Source: Allokutzneria sp. NRRL B-24872
GTDB taxonomy: Bacteria > Actinomycetota > Actinomycetes > Mycobacteriales > Pseudonocardiaceae
Direction: 5' to 3'
Assembly: GCF_002155965.1 (NCBI RefSeq)
Contig: NZ_MUMH01000013.1
Coordinates: forward strand, 1 to 64,000
Length of the DNA stretch: 64,000 bases
Shown in pieces: positions 9,046-20,247 of this stretch (its first letter is position 1; every line of letters starts with the position of its first letter). Below the pieces are notes generated by a model. It was not told the origin of the DNA. It was given only the letters and a program-made list of their open reading frames with translations, and ran no database searches. The position numbers and the translations under genes were made by a program.

Positions 9046-9081
9046 GGGGGGCCGTCCGGAAAATCCGGGCGGCCCCCTTTT
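9046..9081 (+). terminator. Rho-independent terminator
   Basis: A strong GC-rich stem (arms 9046-9060 and 9064-9077, one mismatch) with a short AAA loop, followed by TTTT. It lies 14 bases after paralogue A and separates it from paralogue B. Confidence 0.85.
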
Positions 9082-9188
9082 GCTTGTCCCACTTTCGGGG
9101 ACCCTCTTCGTGGGCCGCTGTCCGATTCGGGTCCGCGACGACCTAGTGTCGCCGTGCACAACGCGAAAGAACCGCAGGAGGACCGACC

Positions 9189-10655
9189 GTGAGCACTCCG
9201 GGAAACGATTCGGGCTCGCCCGAGAAGCCCGATCCGGCCGCGGGGGCGGTCCCCCAGCCGACGCCCCAGCCCGCCGAGGCCGGGCCGGACATGACCACGC
9301 CGCCGATGGGCACGCCGATGCCGCAGCCCCAGCAGCAGTGGCAGAACGGGCCGCCTCCTGGCAGCAACGCGATCTACGGGCCCGGCCCGGGCCAGGGCTA
9401 CCCGCCAGGAACCGTGTTCTCCGCTCCCCCCAAGCGCAACACCGGCAAGGTCGTCGGGATCGTCGTCGCGGTGCTGGCGCTGATCGCCGCCGGGGTGACC
9501 GCGGTCTTCGCGTTCTCCGGCGGTGGCGGCAACACCCCGACCGCGGCGGCCACCCGGCTGGTGCAGGCGCTCAGCCGGGGTGACATCCCGGGGATGATGG
9601 CGAGCCTGACGCCCGCCGAGTCGAAGTTGAGCGTGGACTACACGGTCGCGTCGATGAACGAGCTCAAGCGCCTTGAGGTGATGAAGCCGGACGCCAACCC
9701 CGACCAGATCTCCGGGCTGGAGTTCGCGGCGGAGGGCCTGCGCTTCGACGAGAAGGCCGAGGAGCAGCTCAACGACCACGTCGCGGTGTCGAAGCTGGTC
9801 GAAGGCAAGATCACCATCACCTCGGACACGGCCAAGCTGCCGCTGGCGGAGAAGTTCGTCGACCTCGCCTTCCCCGGCGGTCGCGTCGACGAGCGCCGCA
9901 CCATCACCTTCGACGTCGCCCAGCTCGTGCAGCAGATCGGCGGGCCGGTGCGGATCGCCTCGGTGAAGGTCGACGGCACCTGGTACGCGAGCATGTTCTA
10001 CACGATCGCCGACAACATCCTCGCGCTCGAGGAGATCGCGTGGCCGAAGGAGCCGGTCCCGGCGGTCGGCACCGGCGACGCGGAGACCGCGGTCCGGGAC
10101 CTGGTGCAGGGACTGCTCTCCGGCAACCCGCGCCGGGCCTTCGAGCTGTTGCCGCCGGACGAGATGGGCGTGCTGCACGACCTGGGTCCGCTGCTGCTCA
10201 GCGGGGTCCAGGCCGGTGAGACGGAGTACGGCCTGAAGATCGTCGAGCTCAAGACCACCCGCAAGGACGTCAACGGCGGCACCCTGATCGGCCTGGAGTC
10301 GGCGGTGGTCGAGATGAACGGCCAGCGCAAGACGGTGCGGCGGGCCGGGGACTGCTACGAGGTGCAGCAGGAGCCGGGGCCGGTGGAGAAGACCTGCGCC
10401 AAGGACGTCGTCGCGAACTTCACCGCCGAGGCCGAGGCGAACTTCCTCCGCACCACCGGGCAGCCGATGCCGCAGCAGCTGAAGGACTTCGCCGAGCGGA
10501 TCGTGCGCAACTTCTTCAACGCGGGCGTGATGACCACGCAGGTCGGCGGCAAGCACTACGTCAGTCCCGTGCGCACCTTCGCCGAGCTGATGCTGACCGT
10601 GCTGCGCAGCTTGGAGCCCAAGGACATCGAGGAGCTGGCCAAGGGCGGCAGGTAA
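9189..10655 (+). CDS. Membrane-anchored protein, tandem paralogue B
   Basis: A 488-residue paralogue of the preceding protein with a longer Pro/Gln-rich cytoplasmic tail (about 1-75), a membrane helix (about 85-107), and an extracytoplasmic domain with the same LKRLEV, GPVRIASVKV and KHYVSP landmarks. Two cysteines near the end of the second repeat (AGDCYE and KTCAKD) match two in paralogue A (DGDCVT and RVMCLD) and could form a disulfide. GTG start at 9189 with AGGAGG 8 bases upstream. Because a terminator precedes it, it probably has its own promoter. Function unknown. Confidence 0.75.
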   Translation: MSTPGNDSGSPEKPDPAAGAVPQPTPQPAEAGPDMTTPPMGTPMPQPQQQWQNGPPPGSNAIYGPGPGQGYPPGTVFSAPPKRNTGKVVGIVVAVLALIAAGVTAVFAFSGGGGNTPTAAATRLVQALSRGDIPGMMASLTPAESKLSVDYTVASMNELKRLEVMKPDANPDQISGLEFAAEGLRFDEKAEEQLNDHVAVSKLVEGKITITSDTAKLPLAEKFVDLAFPGGRVDERRTITFDVAQLVQQIGGPVRIASVKVDGTWYASMFYTIADNILALEEIAWPKEPVPAVGTGDAETAVRDLVQGLLSGNPRRAFELLPPDEMGVLHDLGPLLLSGVQAGETEYGLKIVELKTTRKDVNGGTLIGLESAVVEMNGQRKTVRRAGDCYEVQQEPGPVEKTCAKDVVANFTAEAEANFLRTTGQPMPQQLKDFAERIVRNFFNAGVMTTQVGGKHYVSPVRTFAELMLTVLRSLEPKDIEELAKGGR

Positions 10656-10661
10656 CTCCTG

Positions 10662-10689
10662 GCGGGGGGTTGGGTGGCCAGCCCCCCGC
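10662..10689 (+). terminator. Hairpin after paralogue B
   Basis: GCGGGGGG (10662-10669) pairs perfectly with CCCCCCGC (10682-10689) across a 12-base loop, just after the stop at 10655. No U-tract. It may terminate or attenuate transcription into the DUF4184 gene. Confidence 0.55.
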
Positions 10690-10710
10690 TGCTGGCTTGA
10701 AGGAGCCGCG

Positions 10711-11529
10711 TTGCCGTTCACGTTGTCGCATCCCGCAGTGGTGCTCCCGTTGCTGCGCAAGCCTTTCGTCCCGGCGGGCCTGGTCGCGGGAGCCGTGGTG
10801 CCGGATCTCCCCTACTTCCTGAGCGCGCTCGGCGTGTCCTCCACCAGCGCCCAGGACTGGTACGGCCCGCTCCTGCCGAACGCCACGCAGACGCATTCGT
10901 TGTGGGGCTTGCTGATCGACATCCCCTTCGCGCTCGGGCTGGTCGCTGTCTTCTGGTCGCTGCGCGCGCCGATCACCGCGCTGCTGCCCGCCGGTCTGCG
11001 TCTGCCGGGGCCTGGTTCGCGGCACGTGGGCTGGCTGCTGATCTCCGTTCTGATCGGCGTCGCCTCGCACCTGTTGTGGGATGTCTTGACGGTGTCACCG
11101 TTGCTGCAAAACGGAAGCACGGCCATCGGCCTCGTCGCGGTGTGCTGGTACCTCTGGCACCACCGCGGCCGGTTGCGCTCTTCGGAGGCCGTCGCGAAGT
11201 TGCGGCCCGCGTTGCGGTGGAGCGTGATCGCGTTGCTGGTCGCGCTGCCCGTGCTGGGCTTCGCCGTGAACGCCCACGAGGACTACGAGTCGTTCAGCAC
11301 GGTGTCCTCTGCGGACTACGAGCGTCCGATCACCGTTGATCACGGCGACGGCAGGACCGAGACCAGCTACCCCACCACCACCGCGCCCGCGCCGTGGTTC
11401 ACCCTCGTCGAGGGGATGGCCACCGGAGCCGCCAAGCGCGCGGGCGCCGCGTTCGTGGCCGCGCTGCTGCTGTACGCAGTGGCGTGGCACATCAGCACCG
11501 CGGCTCGCCGCGCGCGAGCAACGGGTTAG
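10711..11529 (+). CDS. DUF4184 family membrane protein
   Basis: A 272-residue polytopic protein with the DUF4184 opening (PFTLSHPA, then AGAVVPDLPYF) and histidine/aspartate pairs (THSLWGLL, SHLLWDVLT) in membrane segments, recalling membrane-bound metal-dependent hydrolases. About five or six helices. TTG start at 10711 with AAGGAG 6 bases upstream. It ends at 11529, directly against the stop codon of the convergent copA gene (TAG immediately followed by CTA). The biochemical role of the family is not established. Confidence 0.8.
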   Translation: MPFTLSHPAVVLPLLRKPFVPAGLVAGAVVPDLPYFLSALGVSSTSAQDWYGPLLPNATQTHSLWGLLIDIPFALGLVAVFWSLRAPITALLPAGLRLPGPGSRHVGWLLISVLIGVASHLLWDVLTVSPLLQNGSTAIGLVAVCWYLWHHRGRLRSSEAVAKLRPALRWSVIALLVALPVLGFAVNAHEDYESFSTVSSADYERPITVDHGDGRTETSYPTTTAPAPWFTLVEGMATGAAKRAGAAFVAALLLYAVAWHISTAARRARATG

Positions 11530-13773
<2,244 letters not shown>

Positions 13774-13775
13774 GG

Positions 13776-14549
13776 CTACAAGTCTCCCAAGGGGTCGGCC
13801 GCATACGTAATCCGGACCACCCCGTCGCTGTGCCGCTCGGCCTTCGCGTGCACGCCGAAGACCTCGCGGAAGATCGTTGGTGTCAGCGCGTCGAGCACCT
13901 CGCCCGCCGCGGCGACCTTGCCGTGGTCCAGCACGACCAGGAAGTCGCAGCTGCGCACGGCGAGGTCGAGTTCGTGCAGTACCGCCAACGTGGTCACGCC
14001 GAGTTCGCGCACCGTTGCCAGCAGTGAGAAGCGGGCGCGGATGTCGAGGTGGTTGGTCGGCTCGTCGAGCACCAGCAGCGCGGGTTCCTGCGCCAGCGCA
14101 CGCGCCAGGTGCACGCGCTGCCGCTCTCCGCCCGACAACGACGTCATCGGCCGCTCGGCCAGCTCCGTCACGCCGGCGCGCTCCATCGCCACGCGCACGG
14201 CTCCGCGATCTTCAGGCGTGGCCCGGGAAACCACGCCGTGGTGCGGAGTTCGGCCCAGCTCCACGATCTCCGCGACGGTCAGCGCCGAAGTGCCGCCTTC
14301 CTGGAGGACGGCCGCCACGCGCCGCGCGGAAGCTCTGATCGGCATGGCCCACAGGTCGGCGCCGTCGAGCTTGACGGCGCCCGTCAAGGGGCGGAGCGAG
14401 CGGTAGACGGTGCGCAGCAAGGTCGACTTCCCGCTGCCGTTGGGGCCGACCAGGCCGACCACACACCCCTGCGGCACGGTCAGGTTCACGCCGTCCAAGA
14501 TCGGCTTGCCTTCGAGGGTGACACCGACTCCGCCGATGTCGAGCTTCAC
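13776..14549 (-). CDS. Metallophore ABC importer, ATP-binding subunit
   Basis: A 257-residue FecE/FhuC-type ATPase with Walker A GPNGSGKST, signature LSGGERQR, Walker B LLVLDEPTNHLD and the switch histidine in LHELDLA. GTG start at 14549 with GGGGGAG upstream, overlapping the permease stop by 4 bases. It would drive import of a metal-metallophore complex through the permease encoded just upstream. Confidence 0.93.
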   Translation of the reverse strand: MKLDIGGVGVTLEGKPILDGVNLTVPQGCVVGLVGPNGSGKSTLLRTVYRSLRPLTGAVKLDGADLWAMPIRASARRVAAVLQEGGTSALTVAEIVELGRTPHHGVVSRATPEDRGAVRVAMERAGVTELAERPMTSLSGGERQRVHLARALAQEPALLVLDEPTNHLDIRARFSLLATVRELGVTTLAVLHELDLAVRSCDFLVVLDHGKVAAAGEVLDALTPTIFREVFGVHAKAERHSDGVVRITYAADPLGDL

Positions 14550-15553
14550 GTCTCCCCCAACGCCCGGCCCCGGCGGAGCAACCACAAGAAGAACGGCGCG
14601 CCGAAGGCCGCGGTGAAGATGCCCAGCGGCAACTCGTTCGGACTGTCCACAGTGCGGGCCAGGAGGTCGACCAGCACCAGGTAGAGCGCTCCGCCCAAGG
14701 CAGCCAGGGGAAGCACGCGGCGGTGGTCCGCGCCGACGAGCAGTCGCACGAGGTGCGGGATCATCAGGCCCACGAAGCCGACCCCGCCCGCCACCGCGAT
14801 CAACGTGCCGGTCAGCAACGAGGATGTCAGCAGGAGCCCGACCCGCGCGCGCCGGACGTCCACGCCGAGCGAGGTCGCCGACTCCTCGCCGGTGACCAGA
14901 GCGTTGAGCCGACGACCGTAAAGCATGAGCGACGCAACGGTGATCAGCACGACCGCGCTCACCAGGCCGAGCTGCTCCCACCGCGCCCCCGCCACGCTGC
15001 CGAGGAGCCAGAACATCACCGACTTCAGCTCGTTCGGGTTCGCGCGGAGCTGGATGTAGCTCGTCAGCGCCGACAGCACGTAACCCACCGCGACGCCGAC
15101 GAGCACGAGCCGCGTCGGAACGAGCCGTCCGCGCTGCTGCCCTAGGGCGAACACAACGGCCACAGATGCCGCCGCGCCAAGGAAAGCGGCCGATGACACG
15201 CCCAGCGTGCCGACACCAGCGGTCAGCACGAGAACCGCGCCGACCGACGCTCCGGAGGAGATGCCCAGCACGTAGGGATCGGCCAACGGATTCGCGACAA
15301 GCGCTTGGAGGACCACGCCCGCGACCGACAGCCCGGCTCCGCACAGCGCGGCGAGCACGACACGGGGAACCCGGTACTGCCACAGGATCTGGTCGGACAC
15401 AGGGTCGAGTCCGGCGGTGTTTCCCGTGAGGTGACCGGTGATCACCGCCCACGCGTCACCGAGCGGAATGCTGACGGAGCCGATCGTGGTGGCCACGATC
15501 ATGACCACCACGAGCAGCACCGCTGAAGCTGTCTTCACTGGGCCGGTTTTCAT
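14546..15553 (-). CDS. Metallophore ABC importer, FecCD-type permease
   Basis: A 335-residue polytopic permease of the FecCD/BtuC family, with about ten helices and conserved segments RVPRVVLAALCGAGLSVAG, NPLADPYVLGISSGA and GLMIPHLVRL. Such permeases work as homodimers, so a single gene is sufficient. Its ATG overlaps the stop of the binding-protein gene (ATGA), showing coupling. Family members import siderophores, cobalamin or heme; here the operon context suggests an isonitrile metallophore. Confidence 0.93.
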   Translation of the reverse strand: MKTGPVKTASAVLLVVVMIVATTIGSVSIPLGDAWAVITGHLTGNTAGLDPVSDQILWQYRVPRVVLAALCGAGLSVAGVVLQALVANPLADPYVLGISSGASVGAVLVLTAGVGTLGVSSAAFLGAAASVAVVFALGQQRGRLVPTRLVLVGVAVGYVLSALTSYIQLRANPNELKSVMFWLLGSVAGARWEQLGLVSAVVLITVASLMLYGRRLNALVTGEESATSLGVDVRRARVGLLLTSSLLTGTLIAVAGGVGFVGLMIPHLVRLLVGADHRRVLPLAALGGALYLVLVDLLARTVDSPNELPLGIFTAAFGAPFFLWLLRRGRALGET

Positions 15554-16548
15554 TGGGCCGGGTGCAGCAGCGCGGCGATCCGCTCGACGGCGGTGGCGTT
15601 GTTGGGTCCGAAGTAGATGGAGTCGGAGAGCACCACGTGCCGCTTCGCCTTCGCCGCCGCCCACTGCGGGAACTGCTCGTAGAGCTTGGTCGCGGAGGCG
15701 TTCGGGTCGGGGTTCTGGTAGTTCACGACGATCACGGCATCGATCTGCGCGGCGGCGAGCTGTTCCTTGCTGAGGTTGGCGAACAGCTGCGGCGCGCTGT
15801 CGGCGAAGGCGTTCACCCCGCCCGCCCGCGCGATGAGGTCGTTCCAGATGCCCTTCGCGCCAACGGAGCTGAAGTCCCCGGCGCCCATGTCCATGCCGGG
15901 GATGATCAGCATGACCTTCGGCTTGGGCTTGTCCTTCACCCGCGCCTCGACCTGCGAGATCCGCTGCTTGGAGTCCTCCACCAGGCGCTCGGCGCGGTCG
16001 CTGACGCCGTAGACCTTGCCGAGGTCGCGCAGCATCGCGTAGCTGTCCTCGACGGTCTGCGTCCCACCGGTGCCGCACATCTTCGCGGGCACGTAGGTGT
16101 TCGCACCGATGGCACTCAGATCCTCACGGGTCGCGAACCCACGACTGCCGTCGAAGCCGCCGGAGTACGTCGCGAGCACGAAGTCCGGGCGCTGGCCCAG
16201 CATCGCCTCGCGCGGGATGTCCATCTGGTCGTTGAGCTTGATGCCGCCGGTGGGCAGCTTCGCGATCGCCTCGGCGCGGCCGGGCTCGTCGGAGGCGCCG
16301 TAGGACTGCGAGTTCGCCACGACGCGGTCCCCGAGGCCCAGTGCGACCAATGTGGACACTTCGGCCACCGAACCGCCGTTCATCACGACAGTCCGGGTCG
16401 GCGGGCGTTGGAAGGTGACGTCCTTGCCGCAGTTGGAGATCGTCACCGGGTAGCCCGGCGCCGTGGGTTGCTGCGCCGCACCCGTTGACGTGCCGCACCC
16501 GGCGATGGTGAGCAGCACCAGTGCCATGGCGGTGCGCTTGACCTGCAT
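15550..16548 (-). CDS. Metallophore-binding lipoprotein (FecB-type)
   Basis: A 332-residue substrate-binding protein with a lipoprotein signal (LTIAGC, lipidated Cys18) and the two-lobed type III binding fold of siderophore receptors (TRTVVMNGGSVAEVSTLVAL early, an NNATAVERIAALL end). Start at 16548 is set by GGAGAG 6-7 bases upstream; longer in-frame extensions run into the NRPS gene. It lies 11 bases after the NRPS stop, and its ribosome-binding site touches that stop codon. Direct linkage to the NRPS suggests it captures the compound made by this operon. Confidence 0.92.
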   Translation of the reverse strand: MQVKRTAMALVLLTIAGCGTSTGAAQQPTAPGYPVTISNCGKDVTFQRPPTRTVVMNGGSVAEVSTLVALGLGDRVVANSQSYGASDEPGRAEAIAKLPTGGIKLNDQMDIPREAMLGQRPDFVLATYSGGFDGSRGFATREDLSAIGANTYVPAKMCGTGGTQTVEDSYAMLRDLGKVYGVSDRAERLVEDSKQRISQVEARVKDKPKPKVMLIIPGMDMGAGDFSSVGAKGIWNDLIARAGGVNAFADSAPQLFANLSKEQLAAAQIDAVIVVNYQNPDPNASATKLYEQFPQWAAAKAKRHVVLSDSIYFGPNNATAVERIAALLHPAQ

Positions 16549-16559
16549 GTGATTCTCTC

Positions 16560-19500
16560 CTAGTTGACGGCGGGAAGCAGACCTGCGGCGACGCAGTGGT
16601 CGAGTAGCCGGTGCACGCCAGCTCTGTCCACTGTGGAGGTTTCCGGCTCGTTCGCCTCCGAGTCGGACCACAGGTCGAGTAGTGCGGAAGTGGCGGGATC
16701 GAGGTCGGTCACGCGCGCACGCCAGTCCACGCGCGAGCACACCTCGACGGGGTAGCCGTAGTCGGCGATCCACGCGTAGAGGTCGTCCAACACGATGCGG
16801 CTCTCCGGAGCCACGGCGTGGACCCCGCCGTGCTGAGCCAAGATCTCACGAGCTGCGACGCGGGCGTCGACCCACGGCTCAGCGTGGTGGAGCTTCGGCA
16901 GAACTCCGGTGGGGATTCCCTTGAGCAGCAGCCGCCACAGCACGTCGTGCGGGTTGAACGTCGGCCCGGCGACTCGGCCGAGCCGGTGGATCGTCGTGTC
17001 CAGCCCACGCCGACCGGCTTCGAGCACGAGTTGTTCCGCCACCCACTTGCTCTGCTGATATCCGGTGTCGTGTCCACTGAGGACGGACACAGTGGACACA
17101 TGATGGAATCGCGACGGTGCTCCAGCCGCAGCTAGCCGCAGCAGTGAACGAGTGCCTTCAACGTTCGCAGCCCGGACGCTGTCGTACCCGCGCAGCAGGC
17201 TGACCTCGGCGGCGCAGTGGTAGATCGCATCGACCCTCGTCAGGTCCTGCCAGGTCGCCGCATCGAGACCGAGCCAGGGCTTGGTCAGGTCGTACTCCGG
17301 CCGCGCGAGGCAGATGATCTCCACGTCCGTGGTGCCGCGCAGCTCGGCGAGGAGGTGTCGGCCGACGAAGCCCGTGGCGCCGGTCAGCAGGATGCGGCCG
17401 GTCTGACTTCCGGGAGGGCCGGGGAGGATGTCGCGATCGAGCACCGCGTCTTCCTCCGGCGATGCCTGCGGTTGCCGCTCACCGCCGTCGAGCGCGCGGG
17501 CCAGGCCGCCCGCCGTGGGGTGCTGGAACACCAGCTTGGCGGGCACTTCGATCCCCAGCGCGGCGCCGATGCGGTTCGCGACCTGGATCGTCTGGAGCGA
17601 CTGGCCACCTGACTCGAAGAAATCGTCCTCAGTGGACAGATCGGGCCTGCCGAGCACGTGTCGCATGATCCCGAGCACCGTGCCGTCGTTGGCGGACCGG
17701 TCGAGCTTCCCGGAACGGTTGCGGGGCAGCGAGTCCACGAGTTCGATCACGCTGGGCACGACGGAGAGCTGTTCGCGCAGGTGATCGCGCAGGTCGGTCA
17801 CCACCTTCGCGGCGAGCACCTTCGTGCCGTCAGGGCGGGCGGTCGCGGTGACCATCGCCTCCCGCACAGCCGGATGTCTGACCAACGCAGCCTCCACGGC
17901 GGTCGGCGAGATCCGGTGCCCACTGATCTTGACTTCGTCGTCGAGCCGTCCGAGGTGGTAGAGCTGCCCGTCGCGACCCACGCGCGCCCTGTCCCCCGTG
18001 CGGTAAGCACCGTCGCGGAAACGCTCGGCTGTCAGCTCCGGCTCGCCGAGGTAGCCCTGCGCGAGCCCGTCTCCGGCCAGCCACAGCTCCCCCGCGACTC
18101 CGACCGGCAGGGGCTTTCCCGCAGCGTCCGCCACGACTGCCCGCACACCGCGCAGCGGAGTCCCGATCGGGACTCCGTCTCCGGCAACGAGATCGGCGGC
18201 TATCGCCACCACGGTGGCTTCGGTGGGGCCGTAGGTGTTGATCAGCTGTGCGCGAGGTTGTGCTCTGCGCCAACGCTCAACACGCTCTGGCAGTGCCGTT
18301 TCCCCGCCGATGATCACCAAGCGCAGCTCCGGCGGCAGCGGTGGCATCGCGAACGCCAGCTCGTGCCAATACGCCGTCGGTAGATCGAGAACAGTGATCC
18401 GCTGCTCCGCGCATGCGCGCAGAAGTGCTTGCGGGGACTCGGTCATCTCGTCGGTGCGCAGGACGAGAGTGCCGCCGACGCACAGGATCGGGAAGATCTC
18501 TTCAACGCTCGCGTCGAAGTTCAACGGCGCGAACTGAAGGACGCGGTCGGTGTTCCGAAGTTCATAGCGCTCCACAGCAGCGGCCACGAAGGCGTTGAGC
18601 GCGCTGTGCCCGACTACCACGCGCCGTGGTCTGCCGGTCGAGCCGGACGTCTGCATCACATACGCCGGGTCGGCGAACTCCATGTCCGGCAAGGGGTCTT
18701 CGAACGGGGCGTAGGCGCCGCCCGCGAGGACGGCTCCGACGATCTTCGCGACGGTGTCGATGTCCCGTGTCGGCTTGACCTGGACCACGCGCTCGGTCGC
18801 GGCGAGGAGTTCCCCGTAGGTGAGCCGCTGCTCCCCGCGCTCGATCGCGATCGCATGCGGAGGCTGAGCGCGGATCAGCTCCGCGACCGAACGGACTTCG
18901 TTGTGTGAGCCGCCATCGAGCACGGAAAGTTGCCCGGCAAGGAATCCGAGCACTCCGTCGAGGTGCCGTTCAAGGTCATCGACAGAGTACCGATCGGGGT
19001 TGCCGTCGATGACGATCTCGATCCCGGAGCCGTCGCGGCGGTCGTAGACGTTGACCGCGATGTCTTCGACCGGCCCCGCCGACAGGTTGTGCGCCCGGCA
19101 CGGCGCGCCCGCGAAGCGGAAGTCGTAGTCGAAGGGCATCACGTTCACGACCGGCCCGAACAACCGCTTGCGCAGGCCGATGTCGCGGCGGAGCTGCTCG
19201 AAGCGGTAGTGCTGGTGCGGCAGGCTCCGCCGGAGATCCGCGGACACCCGCTCGGCGAGCACGGCGAGATCATCGGTGTCCACGCGCAGCCGCAACGGAA
19301 TCGCGTTGAGCACCGTCGTCGGCACGCTCAACGCGGCGGTGTCTGGCCGGTTCAGCACGGGCAGGCCGAGCACAACCTCCTCGGCGCCGCTCACGTGACT
19401 CAGGTGGGCGGCGACCGCCGCGACCACGAGGTCCGGCTTCGCTTCCGCCCGCGCGCGAACGCGGTGGAAGTCGCGTGAGGGCAAGCCACCGCCCTCGGCG

Positions 19501-20246
19501 AAGCTCACGACCGGAGGACAGCCTTCGAGGTAGTCCAACCAGTACTGCCGCGAATCCGTGATCGGCTCCACGACAGCCGTGCCGAACTTGTGCGGTTCAG
19601 GAGCCCGCCCCTCGGCCAGCGCGGTGTAGACCTCGGCCAGCCGCCGGGCGACGAGCGCGACGCCATAGCCGTCCAGGGCGATGTGGTGAACTCGGTGATA
19701 CCACAGGAAGACCTCGTCATTCACCTGGAACAGCGCGTGCCCGAAGAGCGGCCCCTCATCGAGGTCGACCGCCGTCCCCAGGTCCCGGCGCATCCAGGCG
19801 AGCGCGTCCTCCACTGAGGACTGTCCTTTGTGGAATGCGAATCGCTGGCCGATCTCGCTCATGACCTGGCGGAGCGATCGTTCGAACGCGTCCGGGTCGA
19901 TCGTGCCGCGGATCTCGACGTATTCGCCGGTGTTGTACGCGGGACTGGCCGGATCGAGCAACTGCGCGGCCCGAATCCCTTGCTGTGCTGAGGTGAGAAC
20001 CTGGTTCGGTGTGGCCTGTTCGGAGGTAACAGTCAGCATCGACCACCAGTCGGCGACGGTGGGCCGTTCCATGAGGTCGGCGAAGGCGACGTGCACGCCG
20101 TGCTCGCGCCAGCCGTCCACGATCGTCAGCATCCGGACGGAGTCCAGCCCGGCGTCGTACAGGTTGAGGTCGTCGGTCAGCTCCTCCGGCTCCATCAACA
20201 GAAACTCGGCGACGTCGGCCCGAACCTGGCGCAGCGTCAGGGCCAC
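16560..20246 (-). CDS. Isonitrile lipopeptide NRPS (carrier-C-A-PCP-reductase)
   Basis: A 1228-residue synthetase. An N-terminal carrier protein (about 1-75, serine 36 in AGLDSVRML) is followed by a condensation domain (about 85-440, HHIALDG at 187-193), an adenylation domain (about 460-850, TSGSTGRPRR, NTYGPTEAT, SGKLDR), a second carrier (FESGGQSLQT), and a reductase (about 970-1228, TGATGFVG and YQQSK). A manual alignment to GrsA gives the pocket code D-A-E-D-I-G-T-V-V-K, acidic and lysine-like. Homologues acylate both amines of lysine or ornithine with isonitrile fatty acids, then release an alcohol. The fused carrier replaces a separate ACP (Rv0100 in M. tuberculosis). GTG start, 1 base after the ligase stop. 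Confidence 0.93.
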   Translation of the reverse strand: MALTLRQVRADVAEFLLMEPEELTDDLNLYDAGLDSVRMLTIVDGWREHGVHVAFADLMERPTVADWWSMLTVTSEQATPNQVLTSAQQGIRAAQLLDPASPAYNTGEYVEIRGTIDPDAFERSLRQVMSEIGQRFAFHKGQSSVEDALAWMRRDLGTAVDLDEGPLFGHALFQVNDEVFLWYHRVHHIALDGYGVALVARRLAEVYTALAEGRAPEPHKFGTAVVEPITDSRQYWLDYLEGCPPVVSFAEGGGLPSRDFHRVRARAEAKPDLVVAAVAAHLSHVSGAEEVVLGLPVLNRPDTAALSVPTTVLNAIPLRLRVDTDDLAVLAERVSADLRRSLPHQHYRFEQLRRDIGLRKRLFGPVVNVMPFDYDFRFAGAPCRAHNLSAGPVEDIAVNVYDRRDGSGIEIVIDGNPDRYSVDDLERHLDGVLGFLAGQLSVLDGGSHNEVRSVAELIRAQPPHAIAIERGEQRLTYGELLAATERVVQVKPTRDIDTVAKIVGAVLAGGAYAPFEDPLPDMEFADPAYVMQTSGSTGRPRRVVVGHSALNAFVAAAVERYELRNTDRVLQFAPLNFDASVEEIFPILCVGGTLVLRTDEMTESPQALLRACAEQRITVLDLPTAYWHELAFAMPPLPPELRLVIIGGETALPERVERWRRAQPRAQLINTYGPTEATVVAIAADLVAGDGVPIGTPLRGVRAVVADAAGKPLPVGVAGELWLAGDGLAQGYLGEPELTAERFRDGAYRTGDRARVGRDGQLYHLGRLDDEVKISGHRISPTAVEAALVRHPAVREAMVTATARPDGTKVLAAKVVTDLRDHLREQLSVVPSVIELVDSLPRNRSGKLDRSANDGTVLGIMRHVLGRPDLSTEDDFFESGGQSLQTIQVANRIGAALGIEVPAKLVFQHPTAGGLARALDGGERQPQASPEEDAVLDRDILPGPPGSQTGRILLTGATGFVGRHLLAELRGTTDVEIICLARPEYDLTKPWLGLDAATWQDLTRVDAIYHCAAEVSLLRGYDSVRAANVEGTRSLLRLAAAGAPSRFHHVSTVSVLSGHDTGYQQSKWVAEQLVLEAGRRGLDTTIHRLGRVAGPTFNPHDVLWRLLLKGIPTGVLPKLHHAEPWVDARVAAREILAQHGGVHAVAPESRIVLDDLYAWIADYGYPVEVCSRVDWRARVTDLDPATSALLDLWSDSEANEPETSTVDRAGVHRLLDHCVAAGLLPAVN

Positions 20247-20247
20247 G

